NCBI GenBank assembly: GCA_001632425.1
Contig: KV425705.1
Span: 9,375-30,994 of the forward strand
Reading direction: 5' to 3'
From: Neolentinus lepideus HHB14362 ss-1
Taxonomy: Eukaryota > Basidiomycota > Agaricomycetes > Gloeophyllales > Gloeophyllaceae
DNA length: 21,620 nucleotides
This document shows, piece after piece, positions 1 to 8,921 of this stretch; the stretch's first letter is position 1; each line of letters opens with the position of its first letter. A model generated the notes under the pieces. It ran no database searches. It saw nothing but the letters and a program-made list of their open reading frames with translations, and was not told the DNA's origin. The position numbers were made by a program, and so were the translations under genes.

Positions 1-80
1 GCTTAAAACATTACTGGGTATTGCATAAGGGTTTGTTAAAATATTAGACATGTAATACATTAATACTACAGCATTAGGTG
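1..80 (-). repeat. 80 bp inverted repeat, left copy
   Basis: Every base of 1-80 is the reverse complement of 21527-21606; the match breaks at position 81. The left copy may continue beyond the window edge. The segment is AT-rich and directly abuts the 3' end of the broken gag-like frame on the minus strand. On the right, the matching copy abuts a truncated pol gene. Two different coding fragments joined to the same sequence suggest the end of a third element, an inverted duplication, or an assembly fold-back; sequence alone does not decide. Confidence 0.95.
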
Positions 81-84
81 CCTC

Positions 85-321
85 TCACGCGGCGTGTGCT
101 GCATCTTCGGTCGCGATATACGTGCGGCGTAAATCCCTAGTTTCTTCGATCAGTGTGTCCAAACCATTACCTTGAGCTTGCTGTTGCGTATGGATTCTCT
201 CGATAGCGTCGGCGATGGTCTAAAGAGTCATTTGCAGACTCTGAGTAGACTTAGCCTTGGGGATGGAAGTCTGAGGCAAATTTCCACCCCATATAGCCTG
301 ATCGTCCATTGATTGTTCCAT
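85..321 (-). pseudogene. gag-like N-terminal fragment with internal stop
   Basis: Read on the minus strand from ATG at 321, this gives a 78-codon frame closed by TGA at 87-85 and broken once by TAG at 222-220. On both sides of the TAG the frame stays open and protein-like. The start reads MEQSMDDQAIWGG; the second half is Glu/Gln/Arg-rich with heptad-like spacing (IADAIERIHTQQQ, LDTLIEETRDLRR) and probably forms a coiled coil. A short coiled-coil start after a leader is typical of retrotransposon Gag, but no capsid or zinc knuckle follows because the 80 bp repeat begins within a few bases of the terminal stop. A CAG to TAG change would explain the internal stop. The retroelement assignment is inference; a truncated cellular gene is possible. 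Confidence 0.4.
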
Positions 322-1105
322 TAGTAGTTCAGAGTCCACAGACTATCAAATGGAAGAGTGTTTATTGATAGACGTTACCGAGAAGTTCACTGTGACAGGC
401 GGTGAGCTGTCGATTCCAAAAAAGGCAAGTTGAGTGTCTAAGAAAGCGAAGAGTTGTAGGTCGAATCAAACTGTAACAGGCAGAGCACCGCTACGTCCAG
501 GAAGACTGAGTAATTGTAGAATAGCGCGTAGACAAGCGCAGTATCCGATACTGGGGTTGATTTGACAAGAGGAAAAGGAATTACAGAGGCTATCAGTATA
601 AATGACCATAGAACTACTCCTAAGTGTCAGTCAGGACATCTGAAACAGGAACAGACAAGATAACTATCTACGGGTACATTTGCTGAGCAATGTGGGCTGT
701 CGGCCACCTGTACATGTCGCGATAACGCGCTATCAGTAAGGAGACCATATTCGTACTTAGAGTGACCATAAAACAAACATATAACCAAATAGGAAATAGA
801 CCGTATGAATCCAGAAACCAGTGTGATGGCCTTAACCATCACATCTATGCATGAGCAATTGCAATATAATGTCAACATTCCATAAGTCAGGAAAACCAAT
901 GTGAATACGGTTGATAAATGTATCTAAAATCGCACCCAGAGCGGAAAATTGTATATAATTTTCTAGAGGCTAGTATGAACATGATAATTATGGATAACAA
1001 TGTAATCTGCAAAGTTATGTCTAACTAGGTTTAGTTATATAGAATATGACATAGTTTTTGGCGGAGGGTTTCCCTGATGCGTCCAGGGATCGTCAGTAAC
1101 AGAGA
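322..1105 (-). other. AT-rich leader or LTR-like region upstream of the gag-like frame
   Basis: This stretch has no convincing gene; the one longer minus-strand open frame (899-627) has no recognisable domain. On the minus strand an AATAAA lies at 366-361, about 40 bases before the ATG at 321. A TGG-starting stretch, which could be a primer-binding site, lies just upstream of the ATG. These would suit the R/U5 part of an LTR and leader of a retroelement whose body has been lost. I could not define TG...CA boundaries or a target duplication, so the LTR reading is tentative. Confidence 0.25.
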
Positions 1106-1108
1106 ATG

Positions 1109-2038
1109 TCATGGCATTGTCGGGTCAGTGGGCGTTAAGTTGATGCAGTAGGTGTCGTCGGTCGTACACGTCGAGGTTCGGCGGGTGCCGCCACATGTTC
1201 CACAGGTGATGTGACCATACCTTTGCCATCTCAGGCAACATAGCAGTTCCCATTTCACGTTGGACATGTACCCGGCTGTCGCAAATGACTTCGTTTGGCG
1301 TCTTCGGGTGTCTTGAAGTAGAATTGGGCGTGCGCGACGAGTTGGTGGAGGTGTCTGCGGTTGACTGGCTTCACCCATCGTGCCTTGGTAATGGATCTTC
1401 ACTTATTCGATTTGTTACTTCGATGTCCCGTAAGTCACGTGGTGTATCTGGGTCGAAGGTGATGGGTACAAATTTTGCAATGACAGCATATATTTGATCC
1501 TTGATGTGGGAGCTTGGGTGTAACCAAGCTGCGAAGGCACCTTGGCTCTGTCGGATTAGATTAGCGCCGGCGCAAATTGTTACCTCTAGAACCACCCCGC
1601 CATTGGGTAGGATCCTCGCGCTCTTGCAGGTCATCGTCGGTTCGGGCCATAATTCCTTGGTGATTGCTGCAGCTTTGATTAGGTCTCTCTGCCAGGCGTT
1701 CTTGAGGTCTGCTCAGGCTTCCTCATCCTGCATGTCGAGAAGGACTCGTCAGGCTCGCATTTCGGTTTGGGCTCGGATGCTGGGGTCAACAGGGGCGGCA
1801 GGCCAGCATTGCATGCATTAGGTGCATATGCTCGCGCGGGTCCTGTGAGAGCGTCGCTGTACCGGACATTGTCGCAGTCAGCATCCGTGGGTGTGGTTGT
1901 TGTCGCCGTCTGACTGCTGGTTCGCTGCTCTGCCGAGCGAAGGGTGTTGACGGCTTGATCTGCTATGAGTTCAATGCACATGACTACGGCTTTCTCGACC
2001 GCGGCCAGCGGGTTTCGAACTCGTTTGCCATCATAGAA
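1109..2038 (-). pseudogene. LINE (Tad-like) retrotransposon ORF1, decayed fragment
   Basis: Three minus-strand pieces in different frames line up in the order of the ORF1 (RNA-binding, gag-like) protein of fungal non-LTR retrotransposons. The first (about 2038-1679) reads from YDGKRVRNPL through a Thr/Ser-rich stretch. The second (1634-1371) contains ILPNGGVVLEV, AAWLHP, IKDQIYAVIAKFVP and FDPDTPRDLRDIE, the conserved core. After a frameshift near 1395 comes ARWVKPVNRRH followed by VAHAQFYF. After another shift comes a damaged CCHC zone (CLRWQRYGHI, CGTCGGTRRTSTC). The family resemblance is from memory and would need a profile search. No reverse transcriptase (ORF2) follows: the sequence changes character at about 1105, where the neighbouring leader region begins. 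At least two frameshifts make it non-functional. Confidence 0.65.
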
Positions 2039-2385
2039 TACAGCTACAAATAATAGAATACAGCTTCGTTCATCATAATACCATCAGAATTTGAGTGGGC
2101 GGAGGTGCAACCAAGCTAGAAACTTCTCCTTCTTCGTGTAGGACTTCTCTTTTCGGTGGTCCTAGGTCTTCCTGGATTTTTCGATTGAGGGTGGCAAGGA
2201 GCGGCACGGTGATATAGATTTGGTAGGATTGGTTGTATTGGATGCTCAGCCACTGGAACAAATATGTACAAACAATTTCGCACTTTTGATAGTTAGTGCC
2301 ACTGGATGTACTTTCCTTAGTCTGTGCAATTGACCTGCCTTCTGTTTGTGTATGTGTCTGGGTCTGGTGTGCTTATGGCCACCAT
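2039..2385. other. intergenic, no gene seen
   Basis: No supported gene. A 12-base direct repeat (TAGAATACAGCT) occurs twice at about 2035-2066, at the edge of the LINE remnant. The open frame 2261-2073 on the minus strand has no recognisable motif. The stretch lies between the LINE fragment and the 3' end of the five-exon gene on the minus strand and would contain that gene's 3' untranslated region. Confidence 0.4.
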
Positions 2386-3346
2386 CTATGCTTCCCTGTT
2401 TGCTCTGCTGCTGACAAGATTACGCCATTGCTGTAGAGTCCTGATCTCGTCGGAGAGCCACTGAAAGTGGTCGATTGGAATGTGAGACCTTACTGAGGAC
2501 CGGACTTCTGTTAATGCCTGGGATACATTCAGTAAAGCAAAACTATGCTGTGCAATTTCCTGATATATACCTGCAGTGTTTGCAGGAGCTTCTTATGGTG
2601 CTTGATAAGAGACTCACGCCTTGGTCCTTTCCTATTAGCCTGAACTATGGCCTGAACATTGCCGAAGATATGGTCGCCCTTCTTGTCATAGATAAGGCCC
2701 AGAAGGCATCGAAAATAGTCTGGAACTGGAGGGAATGGGGAGGGGCCAATAAAGTGTGACGGCTCCCGAGTAAGTGACAACACTGCTGAACATCAACAGT
2801 CATTCATTCAGTTCGATATGAGTAGTCACTCACTGTCACATTCTGGCATATGGCGCCCAAGTGCTCCCAATACGATTTGAGCAGGATCTGAAGAACCCTC
2901 CTGTGGATTCTGAGGATCAAACAATGCGGCATTTGATGGGTATAGTTGCACAGATGGCAGAGGACTTGGATCAGGGGTTGGAAATTGGAATGAACCTAGA
3001 TATAGGTAAATAGTGAGAGGGATGATTAGCCAATAGGCAAAATTAACTGACCTGATGACCAGGATGGAGTACCCTCCAGAATGAATTGTCAGGCTCCAGT
3101 GACAACATATGCGAGTTCCCATTGTGGGGATGGCCATAGGCTACACACCTCAGTCGTTCAGCATATACAAAACAGTGATGCAAACAACTCACGTGTATCT
3201 AGCAATTGATGTATCTGTGGCAGCGCCCTCACCTGCTTGGGCTCCTCCTCCTCGTGCAGTTCCATTGGAGGTCCTATCTCCTGGAAGCCCGCACTCTCAC
3301 TGAAGGCATGGCCTACTGGAGCCGTGCCATCATGGTTTCTCACCAT
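2386..3346 (-). CDS. five-exon gene, unknown function
   Basis: I do not recognise the family. Five minus-strand blocks join in frame across short GT-AG introns: 3346-3193, 3140-3060, 2995-2834, 2785-2571 and 2517-2386, ending at TAG (2388-2386). This gives 248 codons, 247 residues. Introns are about 52, 64, 48 and 53 bp. For the second intron the better donor (GTCAGT at 3051) breaks the frame by one base; a weaker donor at 3059 keeps it. The protein has an acidic stretch (ELHEEEEPKQV), a Pro/Ser-rich middle (PTPDPSPLPS, DPQNPQEG), a basic block (KHHKKLLQTLQ) and a C-terminus resembling a helix (LSDEIRTLQQWRNL). The frame is open further upstream to an ATG at 3439 except for one TGA at 3379-3377, so the gene is either shorter (start 3346) or a pseudogene. 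No signal peptide or membrane segment is seen. Confidence 0.5.
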
Positions 3347-3439
3347 GTGCACTTGGCTGCCTTCTTCTCTGAACTGTCATGCAGCTGAGGAGTCGAGGAA
3401 AGTTGCGAGACCAACGTCTGCTAACACCCTGTTTGGCAT

Positions 3440-4080
3440 GTTTGCCTGGGAATAATCACCTTTGCAGCAACTCCGACTGACCTGTTGAAAAATTTGGAGT
3501 AATCCTGTACAGCAGCTGGATCGAGCATTTTGGCAATAAGCCCATGGATTGTCAAAGAGGGACTAGATAAAGGTTACGTATGGGGATGGGCAAGTCTGGG
3601 ATACGGCACGTATGCTTATGTAAGCCGATTGTGGCGTTAAAGTGACCAATGCCACGCCACGAGTCTACCAATGCGACCCCTCGAAGAAACACTAGTAACT
3701 ATCGGCGCTGCACGGTATGCCCGGTTCCGATTCCCAATCTTATAACACGATGGCACTTGCGCGGTGGGCCACTGCTGCGCATAGCAATTAGACAAGTCCT
3801 GGGAGAAGGCCTCAGGACTCAGTATTTTAGGTTGCATATAGGGTTTGGGGAAATTGGGACCGGACCTAATTGACCACTGAAATTTACCAGCTGACAGGCC
3901 GTAGGCCTAATTAACGGGTGTAATTTACTGTTATTTACCAACAGGGTCTGGGGCAGAGCTCCAGAGCGGACCGCGTTAATTAATGCTAATTAACCGGTAA
4001 AATACATACTAGTGTCTGATGCCGAGATGCATAAGCTAGATACCCGTCCCTATCGACTTGGGAATGCGCAGTAGAGAAAG
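3440..4080. other. intergenic, no gene seen
   Basis: No coding frame here looks like protein. The stretch around 3860-4010 is AT-rich with repeated TTAATTA and GGTAAAT/ATTTACC-type motifs on both strands, which could be a small decayed repeat. The open frames at 3637-3873 on both strands are antisense to each other and lack any motif. The left part would hold the promoter of the minus-strand five-exon gene. Confidence 0.35.
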
Positions 4081-4216
4081 AACAATAAGCCTGAGAGCGT
4101 ATCCTACGAGACACGTGTCCATAGTAACGATGAAACAATAGGAGTGAGAACAATAAGTATGAAAGTGTATCCTACGAGACGCGTGTCCATGGTAATGAGG
4201 AAACAATAGGAGTGAG
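4081..4216. repeat. two-copy tandem repeat, 68 bp period
   Basis: Copies at 4081-4148 and 4149-4216 both begin AACAATAAG, share TATCCTACGAGAC and CGTGTCCAT in the middle, and end AACAATAGGAGTGAG. They differ at several positions, mostly transitions. The bases just before and after (AGAGAAAG, AAAGAAAAAG) hint at a longer decayed array. No coding role is apparent. Confidence 0.85.
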
Positions 4217-4258
4217 AAAGAAAAAGTAAATAGTATGCTGGTTGCTATGTGCTTCGTA

Positions 4259-4367
4259 ACAGCATTGGTACCAAACAATATATTATTATATCTTTCCAAA
4301 GACTTCTATGGCTGATATATGATTGATTATGATATGATATTGATATGTCACCAAACACAGGTTCTGA
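4259..4367. repeat. partial duplicate of the 3' end of the ATP-grasp-like gene
   Basis: 4259-4367 repeats 4426-4491, the last codons and downstream bases of the neighbouring minus-strand gene. Shared blocks are ACAGCATT, TATCTTT, CAAAGACTTC, ATGGCTGAT and TGTCACCAAACACAGGTTCTGA. The outer copy carries extra AT-rich bases after ATGGCTGAT (about 27 bp of GATAT-type sequence at 4316-4345). The duplication covers the gene's C-terminal coding end but not its conserved motif, so it may come from repair slippage. Confidence 0.8.
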
Positions 4368-4421
4368 ATCTGTTTATATGTCTATCTATCATAAGTAGCA
4401 GAATAAATATAGTAGAATTTT

Positions 4422-5274
4422 CTATACAGCATTAGTGCTAAATATCTTTTCAAAGACTTCAATGGCTGATGTCACCAAACACAGGTTCTGATCAAGGGCC
4501 CATTGTGAAAAGTAGCTGGCACCCATCCATGTCTCTACTTCATTCACCCAAAAGTTCCACTCACCATTCCTTCTCAGATTTAGATAACAAATGTCTAGCC
4601 TGGCAAATATGTGCAAGTTGGATGTGCAGCTCTTATCCCCAGGTTTGATTTGATCTATATGGCTCTCCTCCCAATCAATAATTCTCTCCAAGGCTTTGCT
4701 AGCAAAGTCCTGAAATTGCTGGTAGCCTTCTGCGCCAAGCCCCTGACTCATATATGCATCAAATGAGTCAAAGGAAATATCTTTGTCCTGCATTTAAGCA
4801 GTCTTTGTGGTCACTCTTGGACCTGGACTGTTTTCAATTAGGATGGCAGTCTGAGCATCAGCAGAAATGAATGAATGACAACACTCACATTAGCTTCCCA
4901 AAGGGTGTCAACCCATCCACAGTCCAGACATCCAAGTTGTGATATTTGTTGAAGTGAGAGAACATGGTGTAGTTCAGTTTTTCTCCAACAAACAAGCATT
5001 GCAATTCCCCTTTGTCTTGGACATCTTGTATCTGGGGCTGCATGAAAAACTGTGGCTTGCCAAAGTTAATGCCCATCTTTTCCCAGCTTTTGTCATTTGT
5101 CTCCATGGCTTTCATTATGGTGGCCAAGAAATGCTCTTGTGTTTCCTGATCACCCATTATGAAGACATGGTCACAGAAAGCAGAGAAGGTGCATTTGATG
5201 ACAATCTTCTTTGGGTCTATGCTCCCATTCTTCACCTTGCTCACCAGGTCATTCCATGATGGCAACTTGACACA
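4422..5274 (-). pseudogene. ATP-grasp-like protein, two exons, frame not restored across the junction
   Basis: Two minus-strand blocks form one gene: about 5274-4889 and 4787-4422. The first reads LPSWNDLVSKVKNG, then KIVIKCTFSAF, then QPQIQDVQDKGELQCLFVG. The second contains FARLDICYLN followed by FWVNEVETWMG. An Arg-x-Asp strand followed by Asn-Glu-Val is how the Mg-ATP site ends in ATP-grasp enzymes, and a GELxCxFVG strand precedes it there too. Repeated 'hypothetical' families of this kind occur in mushroom genomes. The substrate cannot be told. The junction has a good donor (GTGAGT at 4888) and a good acceptor (ATGCAG before 4787), but their phases disagree (2 versus 0). Either an indel has broken the gene or I have the wrong junction. 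The first block opens after a possible acceptor at 5275, so upstream exons may exist. The last codons are duplicated at 4259-4367. Confidence 0.45.
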
Positions 5275-5379
5275 CTGTGGCCTATCTTATCTTGGATGTC
5301 CTGCTCTTACTCATATAAGGCCGGTAAGAGTGAGGGTTCACCATTCATTCATTTCCCACAATAGTCCTCATATCAATCA
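5275..5379. promoter_or_regulatory. divergent intergenic region with a 7 bp hairpin
   Basis: This short gap separates the minus-strand ATP-grasp-like gene from the plus-strand BAH gene. It contains CTCTTAC (5304-5310) and its reverse complement GTAAGAG (5324-5330), with TCATATAAGG between them, including a TATA-like TATAAG. If the two genes start here, this is a compact bidirectional promoter. If the ATP-grasp-like gene has further upstream exons, the region is instead an intron. The promoter role is inference. Confidence 0.3.
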
Positions 5380-6675
5380 ATGTTACCCAAAACTTGTCGA
5401 TCTACTGCTGCATCACATCAGGTGCCTGCTCCTGCTATTTGCCTGGAAGCTTTGCGGGATGCTAGGTCCCAGGCTCAGTTTGAAAGAATGTGGGGCATGC
5501 AAAACATGGTAGAGCCACCAGCAGAGAACACCAGATCGAAACCAGTGGAAGCTGACCAGGAAGAGGTTGACCTCTTCATAGGCAGAGAGTAAGCACACAT
5601 GATATTGGCTATGAAATACAACTCATCTAATTCTAATTATCTAATTTATATTATTTATTCCTATACTTGCAGTGTGTTTGTGTACCCCCCTGAGATGGAG
5701 ATCACCAACAAGCCCAACACTCAAGCTCCCCAGAAGCTCTGGAAGGCAAAGATCCTGGAGCTGAAGCAGAGGACTGGTGCTGAGCAGGAGAGGCATAAAG
5801 GTGGGATGATGTGTGTCCAGTGGTACTATTCACCAGAACACTTGATCGACCTAGGGGTGAAGCTGGTGGAAGATGAGTAAGCCATGATTTTCATTCATTC
5901 ATTTGTCTTCATTGTCCAGTTAACCCATGACCATCCCTTCCAGCTTCCTCCTGTAATACTACCCATTGGGTGGGATGCTGCTCTATTTAGGGGACTGATG
6001 TGTGGGGAAATAGTGGTCTCCAAAGTCAGGTTCCAGGGCCTGAACCTCAGTAGAGCCTTCATAGGTGGGGCAGAAGTTCTTGTCCCTCAGGCAGTAAACT
6101 TCCACAAAGGCTACAGGAGTAAGGTGATAAAACTCAGAGGCTATGTTGAACAGGACAGAATTTTGTGAAGCTTACAAGCAATTGGCTCCAATGGGATGAG
6201 GCTCTTGTGGTCTGACAAGACCAACTCACAAGTGCCAGCAAAGTCATGAAGGTCTGTCTTGCCACATCCTTGATCTCATCTGTGGAAACATGCTCACTGA
6301 CAATTTATTTATTGGCAGGGGGTGAATAAGCATTGTACATGCCAGACACCCTACAACCCAGATCGTGACAGGCAACGGTTCTGTCAGAGTTGCTCAACAT
6401 GGTTCCATGTTGACTGCATGGAGCCTCTTCCTGACTACCCATCAGAGGAGGTTGTAGCCAGATGGGCCACCCTTCCAATTCCCAAACTCCTCCTTGAGTC
6501 TCTCATTGTGTGAGAGAGGAGGGGGAACAAAATCCTGCTTTCAAGCAGGATTTTTGGCAGTGGGTCCTGCATTGACTACTTGGTGGGGTGTGGTGATGAT
6601 CTGGCTGATGACTGGGGAGACGTGATTGATGAGCACTTTGAAGATGACATGGCTGCTGAGCGGGATCAGTGCTAA
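5380..6675 (+). pseudogene. BAH-domain plus PHD-like finger protein, interrupted
   Basis: Several plus-strand blocks make a chromatin-reader type protein. Block 1 (5380-5588) ends EEVDLFIG; an intron at 5589-5672 (GTAAGC...TTGCAG) joins it in frame to VFVYPPEME. LWKAKILEL and VQWYYSPEHL follow, the usual start of a BAH (bromo-adjacent homology) domain. A second intron (5877-5943) leads to a region whose frame I could not settle. Block 4, after an acceptor at 6317-6318, carries HCTCQTPYNPD, then FCQSCSTWFHVDC, a Cys/His arrangement like a PHD zinc finger. This frame stops at TGA (6511-6513) but then continues with protein-like residues (CIDYLVGCGDDLADDW) to TAA at 6673-6675. A CGA to TGA change would explain the internal stop. 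BAH and PHD modules bind histone tails, so a nuclear role is expected if intact. Confidence 0.55.
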
Positions 6676-7163
6676 TTGCTCAGTAACCCCTGACAGCGCC
6701 CCTATCTAGATCATCAAATCAAGCATGCAATTTCATGTCTTTTCCACTCTTAGAATTTAAAATTGTACTATAGACTTTATGATCACATCTCTTATATGTT
6801 CTGTACAGTAGCAAATGCAATATCTTGGACTTTGTGAAATGATTTTTATTCCCTGGTCTGACACTTATTTAGTCAAGTCATAATCATCTCAACATATCAG
6901 TAAGTGGAACCCAATCAGCTGGATAAATGACCTTCAACAAACCACATTACGCTCAGGATGAATTAAATAAATAAAAGACAGGAGCCTATGTGCCTCACCC
7001 CAGCATAAGAAAAATCATCAACACAGTCACTCTGAGTGGTTGTACAGCCCAAGCCATGGCCAGACATTGTAGCAGGTGGTACAGCAACCCTAGCAACCAT
7101 AACAAGACACTAAGCCACCCCCTACTAGCCAACCCCTGACTGTCCTTCACCAAATATGCACTA
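6676..7163. other. intergenic, no gene seen
   Basis: AT-rich sequence between the BAH-type gene and the fold-back element. It would hold the 3' untranslated region of the upstream gene. I see no open frame with protein character, no RNA gene and no repeat beyond short AT runs. Positions 7162-7163 are the TA dinucleotide bordering the next element. Confidence 0.4.
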
Positions 7164-7815
7164 ATACCAGCCATTTCAGTAATAGTAATACCAGTAGTTG
7201 GGAAGGTCCCGCTGTCATACTTAGTGTGCTAAGTATTACTACTACTATAGTATTCGCTCTGTGTGATACTGCTCAATTACTTCCCTGGTGGCAATACTAT
7301 AGTAATACTACAGTAATACTATCTCAATGGTGCATCTGAGGGCATGCTCTTAGATGCCAGGGCTGGGTTTAAACTGTCCTGCCTGGCACCCGGACAACAT
7401 GATCAAGATCAGGCTTTGCTCTGTGAGGATAATAATAGCCTAGCTGGCTTTGGCTGGCCTGGAAAAAAGCTGGAAAAATCACAATAAATTGGAATATATT
7501 GCTGTGCCCATTTGGGCCTCCATCAATGCCAAAAATAGTAGACAGATATATATAGATTGCTATCAAATGGCATTTGGATGCTGGAATAAAATCGGAAAAA
7601 TTGGCTAAAAATGCGCAAAAATTCAGGGGGGTTGCTAGGAGGGGGTGGACCCAGGTGGGATTACCGAATTAGGTAATGTAGTTCTAAAAATACCAAATTT
7701 TGAGTAGGTACCCATTTGAATCCAAATTTTCGGCTCTGTTTGGTTCCAGGGGTAGTTTCCCACAATTATGTAATCAGTTTCCAAAAATAGAAATTTTGTG
7801 TTGGCACCCATCATA
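7164..7815 (+). repeat. left 652 bp arm of the fold-back element
   Basis: Reverse complement of 9610-10261. Differences seen by eye are a G/A at about 7200 and a C/T at about 7731. Its tip contains AGTAATAGTAATACC, and 7230-7322 holds further clustered ATACT/AGTAT motifs. The 65-codon open frame in each arm (7566-7369 on minus, 9859-10056 on plus) is the same sequence seen twice and has no known motif. Confidence 0.93.
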
Positions 7816-8921
7816 CTGTGCAGGGCCTAGTACTCGGACACACTACAGTGTTTGCCCCATCCTGCACCCTCAGGTTATCGTATCTACTCAATATTTTCTT
7901 CAAATTGACGGCAGACATTGCCTCTATCATCCTATGTATCTTTTGTAATTTTACATGTGAAGTATGTGACAGGAGGAATTTATTCCTTCAACATGGCCCA
8001 TTGTGGCTGAGAACCGCCTACTCAGACAGCACCACAGCTCGTAATTTTTCAGGGTGAATCTCCCCAGAAGTCCACCAATACTTCAGTTCTGACTATTAGA
8101 GTGATACAGTGCCCAGCAAACAGTGAGAAGCAGTGTATTTTCTATGCAACTGTGTGCATCCCGAAGCCAAGAGCCATGCAGCCACAGGCAATGAATGAAA
8201 CAAATGGGCACCCCTTCCAATAGCACACAGTTCAGTCCACAGGATTTAGGCTCAAACATCATCATATAGGTCTAAAATGTATTACACATGGTCATTGTAA
8301 CATCTCCAACCCTCCACCGGCATATCCTCCTTTTGGTTTTTACTCAACCACTTAGACCCTTCCAACCCAGATTCTGCATTCCCAACTCATCCCAGCACCA
8401 GTATGAATAGAGAAAAAAATACCAGTGTAACCACATCCATAACTATATTGTTTAAGTCTGGTGTTTTGAGCTAAAGTGTGGAGTTGAGGACAGGGTATGG
8501 CACTGAAGTTGAGCCAGCCGGGTTGCTGCATAGACCAGAGAGCCCACTTTGTCAAACCAATAGTGCCTGATAGCAAGCTCCAAATTCCATAGTGAGCATG
8601 TTGAACCATAGCCAGAGAGCTGTAGAATAAAGCAGTATACATTTGGAGAGCCATGGTGCGACAGATAATCCTCAGGTCGATGATGTTGAGCGAAGAAGGG
8701 TGAGCGCGAGTGTGAGAAACAGCCTAACCGGCAAGTAGCGACAACTCTAGCTATGATATCTCTCTTGTTTTGAGTCATACTGCTCTGAAATTTTCAGAGA
8801 ATACAGATGTAAAGTCTAGCTCTCGAATGATATAAATTATGTGGTCTAAAGATTACAGAGTGAGTGTGGAGCAGCCTGCTGTCTGAGTAGGCAGGCTGTC
8901 CGACTTCCTGACCCGCCACAG
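7816..8921. other. left part of the fold-back element's centre, no gene seen
   Basis: Overlapping open frames on both strands lack recognisable motifs and oppose each other, so I treat them as chance. A 16-base stretch at 8011-8026 recurs inverted at 8877-8892, where it forms part of a local hairpin (GCCTGC...GCAGGC). Nothing here resembles a transposase. Confidence 0.4.

Noticed and set aside
627..899. Minus-strand open frame with hydrophobic stretches that could be membrane segments
   Set aside because: No recognisable domain, AT-rich non-coding surroundings, and it lies in a likely leader or LTR region.
3637..3873. Overlapping open frames on both strands between the five-exon gene and the tandem repeat
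   Set aside because: They oppose each other, show no motif and have no splice context.
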